Positions 26,149-36,281 are shown, counted from the stretch's first letter. The stretch is DNA of 64,000 bases from Sphingomicrobium sp. (GCA_025450755.1 JANWLR010000062.1:1-64000), one strand, 5' to 3'. The notes: a model not told the origin generated them from the sequence alone. Program-made: numbers and translations.

Positions 26149-27618
26149 GTGACCGAGCTCACTTCCCGGACAATCGCCCAGTTGCGCGACGGCTTCCGGT
26201 CCGGCGAGTTCAGCGCACGCGAGGTTGCGGAGACGTACAATGCTGCCGTCGCGGCCGCGAAGGCGCTGAACGCCTATACCGTGGAGACTCCCGACGATGC
26301 GCTTTACGCCGCCGAGGCTGCCGACAAGGCGCGAGGGCAGGGCAACCTGCCGCCGCTCGCGGGTATCCCGCTCGGAATCAAGGATTTGTTTGCGACGCGC
26401 GGCGTGAATACGACCGCCGGCAGCCGAATCCTCAAGGGGTTCAAGCCGCCCTACGAGAGCACGGTCAGCGCCAACCTGCGCAAGGCAGGCGCGGGGATGC
26501 TCGGGAAGCTGAATATGGACGAGTTCGCGATGGGCTCGTCAAACGAGACCAGCGCTTATGGACCGGTCATCAGCCCGTGGCGTCGCAAGGACAGCAACGT
26601 CGGGCTGACCCCCGGCGGATCGTCGGGCGGATCGGCAGCAGCCGTTGCAGCTAGCATCGCTGCGGGCGCGACGGGAACCGATACGGGCGGCTCGATCCGC
26701 CAGCCGGCGGCCTTCGCCGGCATTTGCGGGATCAAGCCGACCTACGGCCGCTGCTCGCGGTGGGGAATCGTGTCGTTTGCCAGCTCGCTCGACCAGGCCG
26801 GACCAATGGCCAAAACCGTGCGCGACTGCGCGATCCTGCTCGAGGCGATGGCCGGGTTCGACCCGAAAGATTCGACCTCGCTCGATCTTCCGGTGCCTCA
26901 GTGGGAATCTGGATTGTCGAGCAATCTCAGCGGCAAGCGGGTTGGCATTCCGAAGGAGTATCGGATCGACGGTGTGCCCGCCGAGATCAATGCGCTATGG
27001 GATCAGGGGATCGAATGGCTGAAGGACGCAGGCGCGACGCTGGTCGAGATCAGCCTTCCGCACACCAAGTACGCGCTGCCTACCTATTACATCATCGCCC
27101 CGGCCGAAGCTTCGTCGAACCTCGCTCGCTATGACGGCGTCCGTTACGGGCTTCGCGTCGAGGGCGAGGGGCTCAACGGCATGTATTCCGCCACCCGGGC
27201 GGAAGGTTTCGGCGCCGAGGTGAAGCGCCGCATCATGATCGGAACGTACGTGCTGTCGGCGGGCTTCTACGACGCTTATTTCACCAAGGCGCAGAAGGTG
27301 CGGGCGCTGATCAAGCAGGATTTTCGAAAAGCGTTCGATCGGTGCGACGTGATCCTCACCCCGACGGCACCTTCTGCGGCCTTCGGGATCGGCGAGACGA
27401 CGGATCCGCTCGCCATGTACCTCAATGACGTCTTCGCCGTTCCGGCCAGCCTCGCGGGCCTTCCGGCGATGAGCGTTCCTGGAGGCCTGGACGGGCAGGG
27501 GCTTCCGCTTGGCCTGCACCTGATTGGTAATGAGCTCGACGAGCAGACGGTCCTCAACGCCGGCCTCGCAATCGAGGAGCGCTCAGGCTTTACCGCGCGG
27601 CCGGAGAAATGGTGGTAG
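26149..27618 (+). CDS. gatA: Asp-tRNA(Asn)/Glu-tRNA(Gln) amidotransferase subunit A
   Basis: GatA is the amidase that releases ammonia from glutamine for tRNA transamidation. The Ser-cis-Ser-Lys triad is visible: Lys in [10 protein letters not shown], Ser in [14 protein letters not shown] and the nucleophile Ser in [12 protein letters not shown]. The GTG at 26149 is chosen because it gives the standard N-terminus ([15 protein letters not shown]) and 489 residues. A longer frame starting inside gatC is unlikely. Confidence 0.96.
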   Translation: MTELTSRTIAQLRDGFRSGEFSAREVAETYNAAVAAAKALNAYTVETPDDALYAAEAADKARGQGNLPPLAGIPLGIKDLFATRGVNTTAGSRILKGFKPPYESTVSANLRKAGAGMLGKLNMDEFAMGSSNETSAYGPVISPWRRKDSNVGLTPGGSSGGSAAAVAASIAAGATGTDTGGSIRQPAAFAGICGIKPTYGRCSRWGIVSFASSLDQAGPMAKTVRDCAILLEAMAGFDPKDSTSLDLPVPQWESGLSSNLSGKRVGIPKEYRIDGVPAEINALWDQGIEWLKDAGATLVEISLPHTKYALPTYYIIAPAEASSNLARYDGVRYGLRVEGEGLNGMYSATRAEGFGAEVKRRIMIGTYVLSAGFYDAYFTKAQKVRALIKQDFRKAFDRCDVILTPTAPSAAFGIGETTDPLAMYLNDVFAVPASLAGLPAMSVPGGLDGQGLPLGLHLIGNELDEQTVLNAGLAIEERSGFTARPEKWW

Positions 27619-28567
27619 GGGTCTTGGTTCGAGGCTGCTGATCGAGCGCGATTTTCTCGATCCATTCGACGGTTCGCGCGAGGCCCTGCTCCATCGATGT
27701 AACAGGTCGCCAGCCCAAGGTTGCAGCGATCCTGCTGATGTCCAGCCGGACGCAAGGTGCATCGACGGGCCGCCCCGGCAGATATTCAATCTCGGTTCGG
27801 CGCTCCGCTGCCTCGAAGATCAGCGGAATAAGCTGTTCGAGCGAATAATCGACGCCGGAGCCAAGGTTGAGAACCGGTTCGATAGTCTCGCACTTGCAGG
27901 CAAGCACGAATGCCTCCGCGACATCATCGATGAAGACATAGTCGCGGGCGAGCGAGGCGGTGCCGAAAATCTGGATTGGCTGTCCTCGCAGAGTTCGAGC
28001 AACCGCCGTGGCAATAAATCCCTGCCCACGTTCAGGCCATTGCCCCGGTCCGTACGGATTGCCGATCCTAAGCGCGCAGGTTTCCGTGCCATGAGCAAGC
28101 ATGATGGCATGGAGATACATTTCCGCGGCGGCTTTTCCTGCTCCGTAGCCACCGACTGGCAGGATCGGCGCGGTCTCCGGTGTCGGGAGCGGGGGACGAT
28201 GGCCGTAGATCGTGCCGCCGGACGATGGGTAAAGGATCCGGCGAACCCCTGCGCGAGCGGCCTGCTCGAAGACCTGCACCGCACAAGCGACGTTGGTTCT
28301 GACGTCATTGGCCATGTTGACGTTGCCGCGGCCGGGATCGTTCGCCCAGGCAAAGTGAATGAGAGTGCGGCAATCGGCCAGCAGCCGCTCCGGAACCCCG
28401 TCGCTCATGACGTTTGCGACGGTCCAAGAGGCGGCGCCCTCGGCAGCATCGTCGATGACGTCCACTCCATCCACCTCAAAGCCCGCCTCGCGAAGTGCCC
28501 GCGTGCAGGCACGGCCGATGAATCCCGCTGCGCCGACAACGACGATCCTGTCGCGAGATCTGGCCAG
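27590..28567 (-). CDS. NAD-dependent nucleotide-sugar epimerase/dehydratase, probable CTG start
   Basis: The product is an extended short-chain dehydrogenase of about 325 residues. Its Rossmann motif GAAGFIG (about residues 12-18) lies upstream of every in-frame ATG or GTG, so the usual starts would remove the cofactor site. An in-frame TAG at 28568-28570 sits just before CTG at 28565-28567, and GGAGG lies five bases upstream of that CTG. I therefore propose CTG as the start. Other motifs are SSGGTIYG, the catalytic YGAGK, NPYGPGQ and [13 protein letters not shown]. It probably modifies a sugar nucleotide for a surface glycan. Its 3' end overlaps the gatA end by 29 bases, convergently. Confidence 0.82.
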   Translation of the reverse strand: MARSRDRIVVVGAAGFIGRACTRALREAGFEVDGVDVIDDAAEGAASWTVANVMSDGVPERLLADCRTLIHFAWANDPGRGNVNMANDVRTNVACAVQVFEQAARAGVRRILYPSSGGTIYGHRPPLPTPETAPILPVGGYGAGKAAAEMYLHAIMLAHGTETCALRIGNPYGPGQWPERGQGFIATAVARTLRGQPIQIFGTASLARDYVFIDDVAEAFVLACKCETIEPVLNLGSGVDYSLEQLIPLIFEAAERRTEIEYLPGRPVDAPCVRLDISRIAATLGWRPVTSMEQGLARTVEWIEKIALDQQPRTKTPTTISPAAR

Positions 28568-28742
28568 CTAATCCTCCACCCAACTCAAACCGAACCCGCT
28601 CACAGATTAACAGCCGGCTGCAAGTTCACAAAACCAGAGGCGATGACGTCCGGATTCGGCACAGGCGCGAATTGCACGGCAAACAGCGCTCCTGTAGTTC
28701 GCCTCAAGAGCATATGCGCTCACGCGCAAAGGGAGCTCAGTC

Positions 28743-29288
28743 TTGGACGGTACCGGAACGCGCATGGCCGAGGCATCTGCAGAGGTGGCGCCGGCGCATC
28801 TCGTCTCGGCGACAAAGGCCGACTGGAGCCGCGAAGCCAAGAGCCTCTTCGAATGGGCGCCGTCCCGCTCGCTGCTCGCTTCCATCCGAAGCTACCAGCG
28901 GCATCGCGGTCGCGGTCCGATTGCAGCCATTATAAGGAAGTGGGCGGTGCTGAGGCACAGGCTCTGGTCGGCAGTGACCGGTGCCGACATCCCGATCAAC
29001 TGCAAGATAGGCGGCGGCCTCCTGATTCCGCACCCAAATGGAATCGTCATTCACCCGGGCATTGAAATCGGAGTGAATTGCCTGATTTTCCAGAACGTCA
29101 CGCTCGGCCATCGCGCAAGCGGCATTCCCAAAATCGGTGGCCATGTCGACATTGGCGCCGGAGCAGTCGTCCTCGGGAAGATCACCGTAGGGGATCATGT
29201 GCGCATCGGCGCTTTGGCTCTTGTTGTTGAAGACATTCCTGCGGGTGGAACGATGGTGGCGCCGACCGCGAAGCTCGTCCAACCCTGA
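28743..29288 (+). CDS. Serine O-acetyltransferase-like hexapeptide acyltransferase
   Basis: The 181-residue protein has a left-handed beta-helix region (about residues 75-180) with hexapeptide repeats such as INCKIGGGLLIPHPNGIVIHPG, IEIGVNCLIFQNVTLGH, VDIGAGAVVLGKI and VRIGALALVV. The HPNGIVIH and NVTLGH motifs match CysE/WcaB-like acetyltransferases. It lacks the long CysE N-terminal domain, and it sits between a sugar epimerase and a glycosyltransferase, so a polysaccharide acetylation role is more likely than cysteine synthesis. The TTG at 28743 follows GGGAG; ATG at 28764 is an alternative. Confidence 0.8.
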   Translation: MDGTGTRMAEASAEVAPAHLVSATKADWSREAKSLFEWAPSRSLLASIRSYQRHRGRGPIAAIIRKWAVLRHRLWSAVTGADIPINCKIGGGLLIPHPNGIVIHPGIEIGVNCLIFQNVTLGHRASGIPKIGGHVDIGAGAVVLGKITVGDHVRIGALALVVEDIPAGGTMVAPTAKLVQP

Positions 29289-29313
29289 AGCGCACCCGAA
29301 ACCAGGATGTCGA

Positions 29314-30477
29314 ATGACCCGCAGTAAGCGTCTGCACGTCTCTCTTTCGATTCACTATACCGGCATCGGTTTTACGTCAGCTGCTGTGGCCCTCGCGCGC
29401 CATATGCCTGAGACATTTGAGCCCGTGCTGTACCTGCCACAAGTGCATGGCGCGCTCCCGCCCGGCATCAACGCTGTCCGGCCTCTACCTGAGTTTACGC
29501 CTGCGTTCATTGCGTGGCGACCTTCGGTAGTCGCCTGGGCTAAGCGGCGGAACGAAGAAAATTTGCTTCGGGCGATTCGGCGCGAGGGCCCCGGAGCTGT
29601 TGTATGGCTATGGCCGGGAGCGTCGACCCAGCTCCAGCGCGAGCTCAAGGCCGCTGGCGCAATCGTAATCCGCGAGATGATCAACACCCACCAGGGCACT
29701 GCTCGGCGCGTTCTCGACGCCGAATACAAACGCCTGGGGATGCCGCCGACGCACGGAATCACGGACGCGGCCCAGCGCCGCGAGGAGGAGGTTCTCTCGC
29801 TGTCCGATTTCGTCGTCTCGCCAAGCGAATGCGTCGACGCATCGCTTCTGGAATGGGGCATCGGCGAGGATCGGATAATCCGCTCGACCTTCGGCTGGTC
29901 GCCTGAGGACTTTGCAGGCACTTCCAAGGCGGAGATTCCGGGCGAAGGAATCAAGGCGCTGTTCGTGGGCAGCGTCGGGATTCGCAAAGGAGTCCACCTC
30001 GCGCTAGCCGCCTGGGACAGGGCCGGCGTGAAGGGCACGTTCGTCGTGGTCGGCGCCGTCGAGCCGGAAGGGGAGTCGTTGATTGCGCCCTATAGGGGCC
30101 GCGACGACATTTCTTTCGCGGCTTTCACGCGTGACCTTGCGAGCCTCTATCGCGCCGCGGACTTCATGTTCTTCCCCTCACTCGAGGAAGGCGCACCTTT
30201 GGTCTGCTACCAGGCCGGAGGTTGTGGACTGCCGATCGTCACAGGGCCGATGGGCCAGGGACGGCTCGTCGAGCATGGCGTGACCGGCTTCGTTGCCGAT
30301 CCGCACGACGAGGACGCGCTCGCCTCGTATATCCGCACGCTGGCCGAAAACGAGCTGCTTCGAAAGGAGATGGGGCAGCGCATCCGAGAGCGCGCGCTGA
30401 AGCTCGATTTTCGCTCAGCGGCGGCAGATCGTGCTCGGGCGTTTGCCAACAAGGGCCTTGCCGATGGCTCGGCGTGA
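29314..30477 (+). CDS. Glycosyltransferase family 4-like protein
   Basis: The 387-residue protein has the GT-B architecture. The C-terminal half contains [20 protein letters not shown], a [10 protein letters not shown] segment and the donor-binding [24 protein letters not shown] stretch with the E-x7-E-like pattern, followed by [16 protein letters not shown]. The start [17 protein letters not shown] is 25 bases after the acyltransferase gene. It probably assembles a surface oligosaccharide with the two preceding genes. Confidence 0.85.
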   Translation: MTRSKRLHVSLSIHYTGIGFTSAAVALARHMPETFEPVLYLPQVHGALPPGINAVRPLPEFTPAFIAWRPSVVAWAKRRNEENLLRAIRREGPGAVVWLWPGASTQLQRELKAAGAIVIREMINTHQGTARRVLDAEYKRLGMPPTHGITDAAQRREEEVLSLSDFVVSPSECVDASLLEWGIGEDRIIRSTFGWSPEDFAGTSKAEIPGEGIKALFVGSVGIRKGVHLALAAWDRAGVKGTFVVVGAVEPEGESLIAPYRGRDDISFAAFTRDLASLYRAADFMFFPSLEEGAPLVCYQAGGCGLPIVTGPMGQGRLVEHGVTGFVADPHDEDALASYIRTLAENELLRKEMGQRIRERALKLDFRSAAADRARAFANKGLADGSA

Positions 30478-30536
30478 CGTGGCTGCCGGCTGGCGCTAAG
30501 GCGCGCATCCACAGATTTTTTGAGAGACACGCAGGA

Positions 30537-32006
30537 ATGAACGCCCCGTATCGAGTGAAAGGCGAAACCGGAGAGTGGGAGGTCGTGGTCGGCCTCGAGG
30601 TCCACGCCCAGATCACCGCGAGCAAGGCGAAGCTCTTCTCGGGCGCGGCGACGGCTTTCGGCGCGGAGCCGAACACCCAGGTCAGCCTGGTCGACGCCGC
30701 AATGCCCGGAATGCTCCCGGTGCCGAACCGCGAGTGCATCCGCCAGGCGGTGCGCACGGGCATGGCTCTCGACGCCAAGATCAACCGATGGTCCCGCTTC
30801 GACCGGAAGAATTATTTCTACGCGGACCTTCCGCAAGGGTACCAGATCAGCCAGCTTTACCATCCGCTGGTCGGCGAGGGTGAGCTCGAGGTGCTCGTCG
30901 ATGAAAAGGACGAGAACTCGGCCAAGCGGATCGGCATCGAGCGAATTCACGTCGAGCAGGACGCGGGCAAGCTGATGCACGATCAGCATGCGACGATGAG
31001 CTATGTCGACCTCAACCGGTGCGGCGTCGCACTGATGGAGATCGTATCGCGTCCGGACATGCGTTCTCCTGCCGAAGCAGGGGCATATCTCAGGAAGCTG
31101 CGGTCGATCCTCCGCTACGTTGGTTCATGCGACGGCAATATGGAGGAAGGCTCCATGCGCGCCGACGTCAACGTCAGCGTACGCAAGCCGGGCGGCGAAT
31201 TCGGGACGCGGACTGAGACTAAGAACGTCAACTCGGTGCGGTTCGTCATGGCCGTCGTCGAGCATGAGGCGATGCGGCAGGTCGAGCTGATCGAGGGCGG
31301 CGGATCGGTCGCGCAGGAAACACGGCTGTTCGATCCGGACAAGGGCGTCACGCGGTCGTTGCGGTCGAAGGAAGATGCGCACGATTATCGCTATTTTCCC
31401 GACCCCGACCTGCTTCCGCTCGAATTGGATGAATCGTTCATCGAGGAATGCCGCGGGACTCTTCCGGAGCTGCCCGACGCCAAGCGCAAGCGGTACGAAG
31501 GGCTCGGCATAACGGCTTACAATTCCAGCGTCCTGACTGCTGAGGTCGAGACTGCACGTTGGTTTGACCTGCTGCTGGAATCCGGTGCCGAGCCGAAGCA
31601 GGCTTCCAACTGGGTCGTGGCCGAGCTGTTCGGCGCGCTGAATCGGCGCGCCCAGAGCGTCGAGCAGAGCCCGGTTTCGCCCGCTCAGGCGGCGGAGTTG
31701 CTGAAGCTTGTTGCGGACGGAACGATTAGTGGCACCATCGCCAAGCAGGTGTTCGAGATCATGCTCGAAACGGGTCAGGGCGCCTCGGCCATCGTCGAGG
31801 AGCGCGGCCTCAAGCAGACCAGCGATGCCGGCGCGATCGACGCTGCGATCGACAAAATTCTAGCGGACAATGCCGACAAGGTGGCTGATTATAAGGCCGG
31901 CAAGCAGCAGCTATTCGGCTTCTTCGTCGGCCAGACGATGAAGGCGATGGCGGGCACGGCCAATCCGCAGGTTGTGAACGACCGCCTGCGGACAAAATTG
32001 TCATAA
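30537..32006 (+). CDS. gatB: Asp-tRNA(Asn)/Glu-tRNA(Gln) amidotransferase subunit B
   Basis: GatB is the kinase subunit that activates misacylated tRNA for amidation. The 489-residue protein has the family signatures [36 protein letters not shown]-like [13 protein letters not shown] and [15 protein letters not shown]-terminal YqeY/GatB tail ([15 protein letters not shown]) is also present. It is separated from gatC-gatA by three sugar-modification genes. Confidence 0.97.
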   Translation: MNAPYRVKGETGEWEVVVGLEVHAQITASKAKLFSGAATAFGAEPNTQVSLVDAAMPGMLPVPNRECIRQAVRTGMALDAKINRWSRFDRKNYFYADLPQGYQISQLYHPLVGEGELEVLVDEKDENSAKRIGIERIHVEQDAGKLMHDQHATMSYVDLNRCGVALMEIVSRPDMRSPAEAGAYLRKLRSILRYVGSCDGNMEEGSMRADVNVSVRKPGGEFGTRTETKNVNSVRFVMAVVEHEAMRQVELIEGGGSVAQETRLFDPDKGVTRSLRSKEDAHDYRYFPDPDLLPLELDESFIEECRGTLPELPDAKRKRYEGLGITAYNSSVLTAEVETARWFDLLLESGAEPKQASNWVVAELFGALNRRAQSVEQSPVSPAQAAELLKLVADGTISGTIAKQVFEIMLETGQGASAIVEERGLKQTSDAGAIDAAIDKILADNADKVADYKAGKQQLFGFFVGQTMKAMAGTANPQVVNDRLRTKLS

Positions 32007-32009
32007 TCT

Positions 32010-32089
32010 CGTCATTGCGAGGAGCGCAGCGACGCGGCAATCCAGCTCTGGATTGCTTCACCCGGAACGGGTCGGGGTTCGCAATGACG
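32010..32089. repeat. 80-bp imperfect palindromic repeat
   Basis: The arms CGTCATTGCGAGGAGCGCAG ... GGCAATCCAG and CTGGATTGC ... CGCAATGACG are inverted around 32046. This family (CGTCATTGCGAG...) is widely dispersed in bacterial genomes as small palindromic intergenic elements. It fills the entire gap between the gatB stop and the ribosome site of the next gene. It may act as a bidirectional terminator or mRNA 3'-end stabiliser. Confidence 0.8.
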
Positions 32090-32102
32090 GGAGGACCTTT
32101 TT

Positions 32103-33728
32103 TTGCGTAAATTCCTGCTGGCCGCGGCTGCGGCATTCTTCGCCTTTCCGGCTGCCGGACAGGCACCCAGTCCGCCAAAGCTGCTTGTCGTCATCGCCGT
32201 CGACCAGTTCTCGGCCGACCTCTACGACGAGTACCGGCCCGATTTTACCGGCGGTCTCGCCCGGCTCTCGAGCGGCACGGTGTTCCACAACGGCTACCAA
32301 AGTCACGCTGCGACCGAGACCTGCCCCGGCCACTCGACGATCCTGACCGGCGATCATCCGGCGCGAACGGGGATCATCGGAAACACGTGGTTCGACCAGT
32401 CGATCGGACGGCTGGACAAGACCGTTTATTGCGCCGAAGACGAATCGGTTCCGGGCAGCAGCTCGAGCGCATACAAAGTCTCTGCCAAACATTTGTTGGT
32501 GCCGACGCTTGGCGAATTGATGAAGGTGGTTTGGCCCGACAGCCGCACCGTCGCAGTTTCGGGCAAGGACCGCGCCGCCGTGATGATGAGTGGGCACAAG
32601 CCCGACCAGCGCTGGTACTGGACCGGCGCGAAGTTCGACACCGACATTGCTCCCGTCGTCGTGCCGCCGGTGGTCGCCAAGGTGAACGCCCTCGCTGCGG
32701 CAGGTTTGGCCAGCGATCGGTCGGCTTTCGAAGCGACACCCGTGTGCCAATCCAGGGCCCGCGAGATCGCGGTCGAGGGAGGCGGCAAGCCGGTCGGCGC
32801 AGGTGCGTTCGCGCGCAAGGCAGGCGACCAGGCGGGGTTCCGCGCCTCGCCCGAGCTCGACGGTGATACGCTGGCGCTCGCGGCGGCCCTCGTCGATTCG
32901 ATGCAACTCGGTCACCGTGCCGACCCCGACCTGCTCGCGATCAGCCTGTCGGCTACCGATTATGTCGGCCACACCTACGGTACGCAGGGAGAGGAAATGT
33001 GCCTCAACCTGACCGAACTCGACCGCGAGCTCGGCGATTTCCTGCAGGTGCTCGACACCCGCGGATTGAATTACGAAGTGGTGCTCACCGCCGATCATGG
33101 CGGCAAGGACATTCCCGAGCGCGAGCGGCTCGCTGGCGTCGCCGATGCGGCGCGCGTCGATCCGGCGCTTAGCGCCAGCGTGGTGGGCGAAGCGCTGGTT
33201 GCCAAGCTTGGCTTACCCGCGGGTCCCGGCCTTCTCGGCGATGGCAGCTACGGTGACATGTATATCGACGAGCGCCTGCGTGCCCCGGAACGCGACAAGC
33301 TGCTCAAGGCTGCCGTTGCTGCCTATCGCGCATCTCCGGAGGTCGAGGCGGTGTTCACTGCGCGGCAAATCGCGGACACGCCGCTTCCGACCACGCCGCC
33401 CGAGACCTGGAGCCTGATCCAGCGTGTCCGCGCGAGCTACCATCCCGGCCGGTCGGGCGACTTCTTCGTCGTCCTTAAGAAGGACATCACGCCAATTGCC
33501 GATACCCGGCACGCCGTCGCCACACATGGCAGCTTGTGGGACTATGATCGCCGAGTGCCAATCCTGTTCTGGCGGCCCGGGATGAGTGGCTCGACGATCG
33601 AGCACAGTGCCGAGACGACCGACATCATGCCGACACTGGCGAGCATGATCGGGGTTCGGGTCGCGCCGGGCTCGATCGACGGTCATTGCCTGACGGATGT
33701 TCCCGAAACGCAATGCCGGACACCCTAA
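32103..33728 (+). CDS. Secreted alkaline phosphatase-superfamily protein (PafA-like)
   Basis: The 541-residue protein starts at TTG behind GGGAGGA and has a signal peptide (MRKFLLAAAAAFFAFPAAGQA). The superfamily metal sites are seen as VVIAVDQFSADL near the N-terminus, the nucleophile region ATETCPGHSTILTG (Thr or Ser nucleophile), LSATDYVGHTYG, LTADHGGKDIP and HGSLWDYDRRVPILFW. This arrangement fits the PafA/NPP-type phosphomonoesterases exported to the periplasm. It may have a phosphate-scavenging role. Confidence 0.86.
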   Translation: MRKFLLAAAAAFFAFPAAGQAPSPPKLLVVIAVDQFSADLYDEYRPDFTGGLARLSSGTVFHNGYQSHAATETCPGHSTILTGDHPARTGIIGNTWFDQSIGRLDKTVYCAEDESVPGSSSSAYKVSAKHLLVPTLGELMKVVWPDSRTVAVSGKDRAAVMMSGHKPDQRWYWTGAKFDTDIAPVVVPPVVAKVNALAAAGLASDRSAFEATPVCQSRAREIAVEGGGKPVGAGAFARKAGDQAGFRASPELDGDTLALAAALVDSMQLGHRADPDLLAISLSATDYVGHTYGTQGEEMCLNLTELDRELGDFLQVLDTRGLNYEVVLTADHGGKDIPERERLAGVADAARVDPALSASVVGEALVAKLGLPAGPGLLGDGSYGDMYIDERLRAPERDKLLKAAVAAYRASPEVEAVFTARQIADTPLPTTPPETWSLIQRVRASYHPGRSGDFFVVLKKDITPIADTRHAVATHGSLWDYDRRVPILFWRPGMSGSTIEHSAETTDIMPTLASMIGVRVAPGSIDGHCLTDVPETQCRTP

Positions 33729-33797
33729 GCAATTAGAAACGCGTACTTTTCTTTCATCTTTCCGTAAGGCATGAAAGGACAGTTGCTCGCGTGGTAG

Positions 33798-34148
33798 GGG
33801 GGACTTGCATCAAACGACGGGGTCACGGCTATCGGCTGTGGTTCGCCCGATGGGTCGCTTGCAGCCTGCAACGTTGATTTTCTGGTCGACGTGCCCGCGA
33901 CGGCCGGTGACCCATTAGATCTGTCACTTTTGCTCGGCGTGGTCGCAACCGATGGTACTGCGGATTACGGCCACACGCTCACATTGAACGCAACCGGTGT
34001 TCAGTTCACCTCGGCATCGGGCATCTTCCTGACCAATGTCACTGCGGGGGTGGCGGAACCCTCCAGCTGGGCGATGTTACTGCTCGGCTTTGCTGGGATG
34101 GGCGCTGCCGCGAGACGGCGAAGGGCGGTTCCGGCGACGCAAGTTTGA
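33798..34148 (+). pseudogene. 5'-truncated PEP-CTERM protein remnant
   Basis: The frame opens after TAG at 33795 and encodes LASNDGVTAIGCGSPDG and further segments, ending in the sorting signal EPSSWAMLLLGFAGMGAAARRRR. That is the PEP-CTERM layout: motif, membrane helix, basic tail. There is no signal peptide and no convincing start; a GTG at 33891 would give only 85 residues. A full PEP-CTERM precursor needs a signal peptide, so this is probably the 3' remnant of a larger surface-protein gene. Confidence 0.6.
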
Positions 34149-34368
34149 GCCATTCGCCGTTTCCGCAAAGGAGACGGCTACTCATCCACCCTAAAGGTCG
34201 GTGTTGATCTGGAACCAACGCCCAGGCGGATCGTGGATCAGGGCAATTTGCCCCAAGATCCCCTCCAGCAGTCGTTCCCATAATCAGTTACGAACGTTTA
34301 TGGAGAAAATACCGCAAACGGGAGGCCGTCCCATTGCGGATGTTAGTTAAAAAAGCGATGGCCCATCT

Positions 34369-34698
34369 GTGCGCGCGTTGTTGTTGCTCTGCGTAACCTT
34401 CGTAACTGGCTGCGGCTCTCTTCGAGGCGATCCGACAGCCACCGCAGAGCAATGCGTTCGCTCACAAGTCGCCGATGGCGCCAAGCTGTCAGCAGATCGA
34501 GCGCGCCAGATTGTGTCAGCGTGCGACGGTCCGGTGCGTAAATGGCTCGATGCATCCATGCGAGCTGAGTGCGAAGGGCCGTGCGATTACAGCAAGTCGC
34601 AAATCATTCGCGAGCGGAACGCTCGTAAAGCCGCAATCGATGAATTCTTGATGGGACGAATTCCATCTGATGTTGCTCTGGATTCAGAACGCATGTGA
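34369..34698 (+). CDS. Small putative lipoprotein
   Basis: The 109-residue product starts at GTG with a short lipoprotein-like signal (MRALLLLCVTFVTGCGS). A hydrophilic, mostly helical region follows, with three further cysteines (EQCVRSQ, SACDGPV, CEGPCDYS). No family is recognised. A clear ribosome site is lacking, which lowers confidence. The surrounding region is degraded. Confidence 0.45.
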   Translation: MRALLLLCVTFVTGCGSLRGDPTATAEQCVRSQVADGAKLSADRARQIVSACDGPVRKWLDASMRAECEGPCDYSKSQIIRERNARKAAIDEFLMGRIPSDVALDSERM

Positions 34699-34896
34699 AC
34701 CGATGCACGACGCAACGTTTGGTGAGAGGATCCCAGACAACGGAGAAGCAATCATTTTCGCAACGCACTACGACTTTGAAGTGCCCAAACAGATCGCGTG
34801 TCCAATATCTGGACAGCCGATAGTTGCCGGTTGCCCTCCGCTCGTGACAGCTACACCTTAGTTTCGTTGGCGTTTTGACATCGGGGAGTAAGTGCG

Positions 34897-35163
34897 ATGT
34901 CGGTTTTTGGTAACAGATTGGACGGACCCGCGGGCCGTCGACGAAGCGCGAGAGAAAAGGTGGTTCTGCTTGGCACCGCCATCTCAATCGAGCGGACCAG
35001 ATCTGTAGTGATTGAGGACCTTTCCCCGACTGGAGCAAAGATATGCGGGCGCGCCCTGCCGCCGTTGGGGCAGGAAGTCCTCATTCGTGCTGAGTGCTTG
35101 CGTCTGTTCGGGCGCGTAGCCTGGGTACACAGAGACTCTTGCGGCATCCGTCTCGAAACATGA
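34897..35163 (+). CDS. PilZ-domain protein
   Basis: The 88-residue protein is a single PilZ-like domain: the RRSAR arginine motif near residue 14, the DLSPTGAKI motif (D-x-S-x-x-G) near residue 42 and the terminal GRVAWVHRDSCGIRLE strand. PilZ domains bind cyclic di-GMP through the two motifs, and both are present here, so binding is plausible. GGGGAG precedes the ATG. Such stand-alone domains are abundant in sphingomonads; the target is unknown. Confidence 0.75.
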   Translation: MSVFGNRLDGPAGRRRSAREKVVLLGTAISIERTRSVVIEDLSPTGAKICGRALPPLGQEVLIRAECLRLFGRVAWVHRDSCGIRLET

Positions 35164-35259
35164 GCCTCGGCAAGATGCTGTGCTTTCTCAAAACGGGAAC
35201 GACAATAGCCTGACTTCGACTGTGTACGATGTAAGCGTCAAGGTGGGGGTGGGAACCGC

Positions 35260-35622
35260 GTGGTAAGAGTTCGTCTCAGAGTCTTGGGGACTGCGGCAAC
35301 GGATGGTGGCAGTCGCGGGGAGGACTGGGGCGAATGGAACTTTGCTTCTTTGCCACAGGCCGGCGATCACATCGATTTACAGCGGAATGAATGTACAGAG
35401 CTGTTGGTTGTGCGGCGGCTGATCCATTTGGCTTCGCAGCACCCGCTCCCAAGGTGCGAAACGCCCTATCGCCAGCGCAAAGCGCCATCGCTGTGCATTA
35501 TTGCAGTGCGTGCCGCGCTAACTCGTGCAGGTATGGCGCCAGCTTCTCCAGTCTCGCGGCTGGCTCCCGAACAATCTCGGCTTGTCCGCCTGCATTCCAT
35601 CAAGGGAGGACTGAAATCGTAA
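35260..35622 (+). CDS. Small hypothetical protein, doubtful
   Basis: The frame starts at GTG behind AGGTGGGGGTGGG and encodes 120 residues. The first 55 (MVRVRLRVLGTAATDG..., then WNFASLPQAGDHIDL) look like a real beta-rich small protein with the A-G-D-x-I pattern of short sphingomonad proteins. The remainder is Arg/Ala/Pro-rich and less protein-like, so a frameshift or natural decay may have changed the C-terminus. No function is suggested. Confidence 0.4.
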   Translation: MVRVRLRVLGTAATDGGSRGEDWGEWNFASLPQAGDHIDLQRNECTELLVVRRLIHLASQHPLPRCETPYRQRKAPSLCIIAVRAALTRAGMAPASPVSRLAPEQSRLVRLHSIKGGLKS

Positions 35623-35650
35623 AGGTCTGCTGCTGGAAAGCCGAAGCAAA

Positions 35651-35938
35651 TTAGCTCGTAATTCGATGATCAAGCCACGTTGCAGCGATCGATCTTAGAT
35701 TCTCGCGTGCGCCGGTAGCTGATTCTTGGTCGTGCCTGGCTGCAGCCCACTCAAGATGGTGGAGCTGCAGAGATATGCTCTCCGCTTGGGCGATCATCTG
35801 TTGTGGCGCTGACGCCGCTCGAAGATCGTCGATGATCGAATGAATGATGGCTTTGGCACCCGGTGGCGGAACGCTCGCCCTCATAGCCTGATCAAGGACT
35901 TGGTAGACCGCGACATGGATATTTGATGCGTACGCCAT
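35651..35938 (-). CDS. Small helical hypothetical protein
   Basis: The 95-residue product from ATG at 35938 (MAYASNIHVAVYQVLDQAMRAS...) is predicted to be helical and soluble, with segments such as IIHSIIDDLRAA and ENLRSIAATWLDHRI. Its amino-acid composition looks like real coding sequence. No family recognised; a TTG six codons upstream is an alternative start. Confidence 0.5.
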   Translation of the reverse strand: MAYASNIHVAVYQVLDQAMRASVPPPGAKAIIHSIIDDLRAASAPQQMIAQAESISLQLHHLEWAAARHDQESATGARENLRSIAATWLDHRITS

Positions 35939-35956
35939 GCGGTCGCTTGTAAACAA

Positions 35957-36281
35957 TGATGGTTAACAGATGGTCACCAGTTCGAACTGGGACGCAGAGC
36001 TGCGGCCGCAGCCCGGCTTTTGCGGACATTAGACTCGACACCGAGGCGGCGGCATCGATTAAGACAGCGGCGGAACTCGGCTTTCAGTAACGTCTGCTTC
36101 TGTCCATGGTCAGCTTGAGCTGCCACATCACACGATTAGAGGAAGCGGTGAGCTCATCTTTCAAGCGTAGTCAGTCAGCGAGGCAGCTACAGCAGACATT
36201 CCGGCTTCATCAACTTCACCGTCCCAGGGATGGGACCTCGGTGGCGCAGACTTGTCGGCCTGCGCGAACTTATCTGATCAC
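35957..36281. other. Intergenic stretch without a supported gene
   Basis: I see no convincing coding frame here. Open frames run through it but lack ribosome sites and have compositions unlike the neighbouring proteins. The right part probably represents the 3' flank of the degraded IS110 element that begins at 36282. Confidence 0.5.

Noticed and set aside
27524-29065. Plus-strand open frame of about 510 codons across the epimerase gene
   Set aside because: It is antisense to the epimerase and out of frame with the acyltransferase; both real genes show family motifs.
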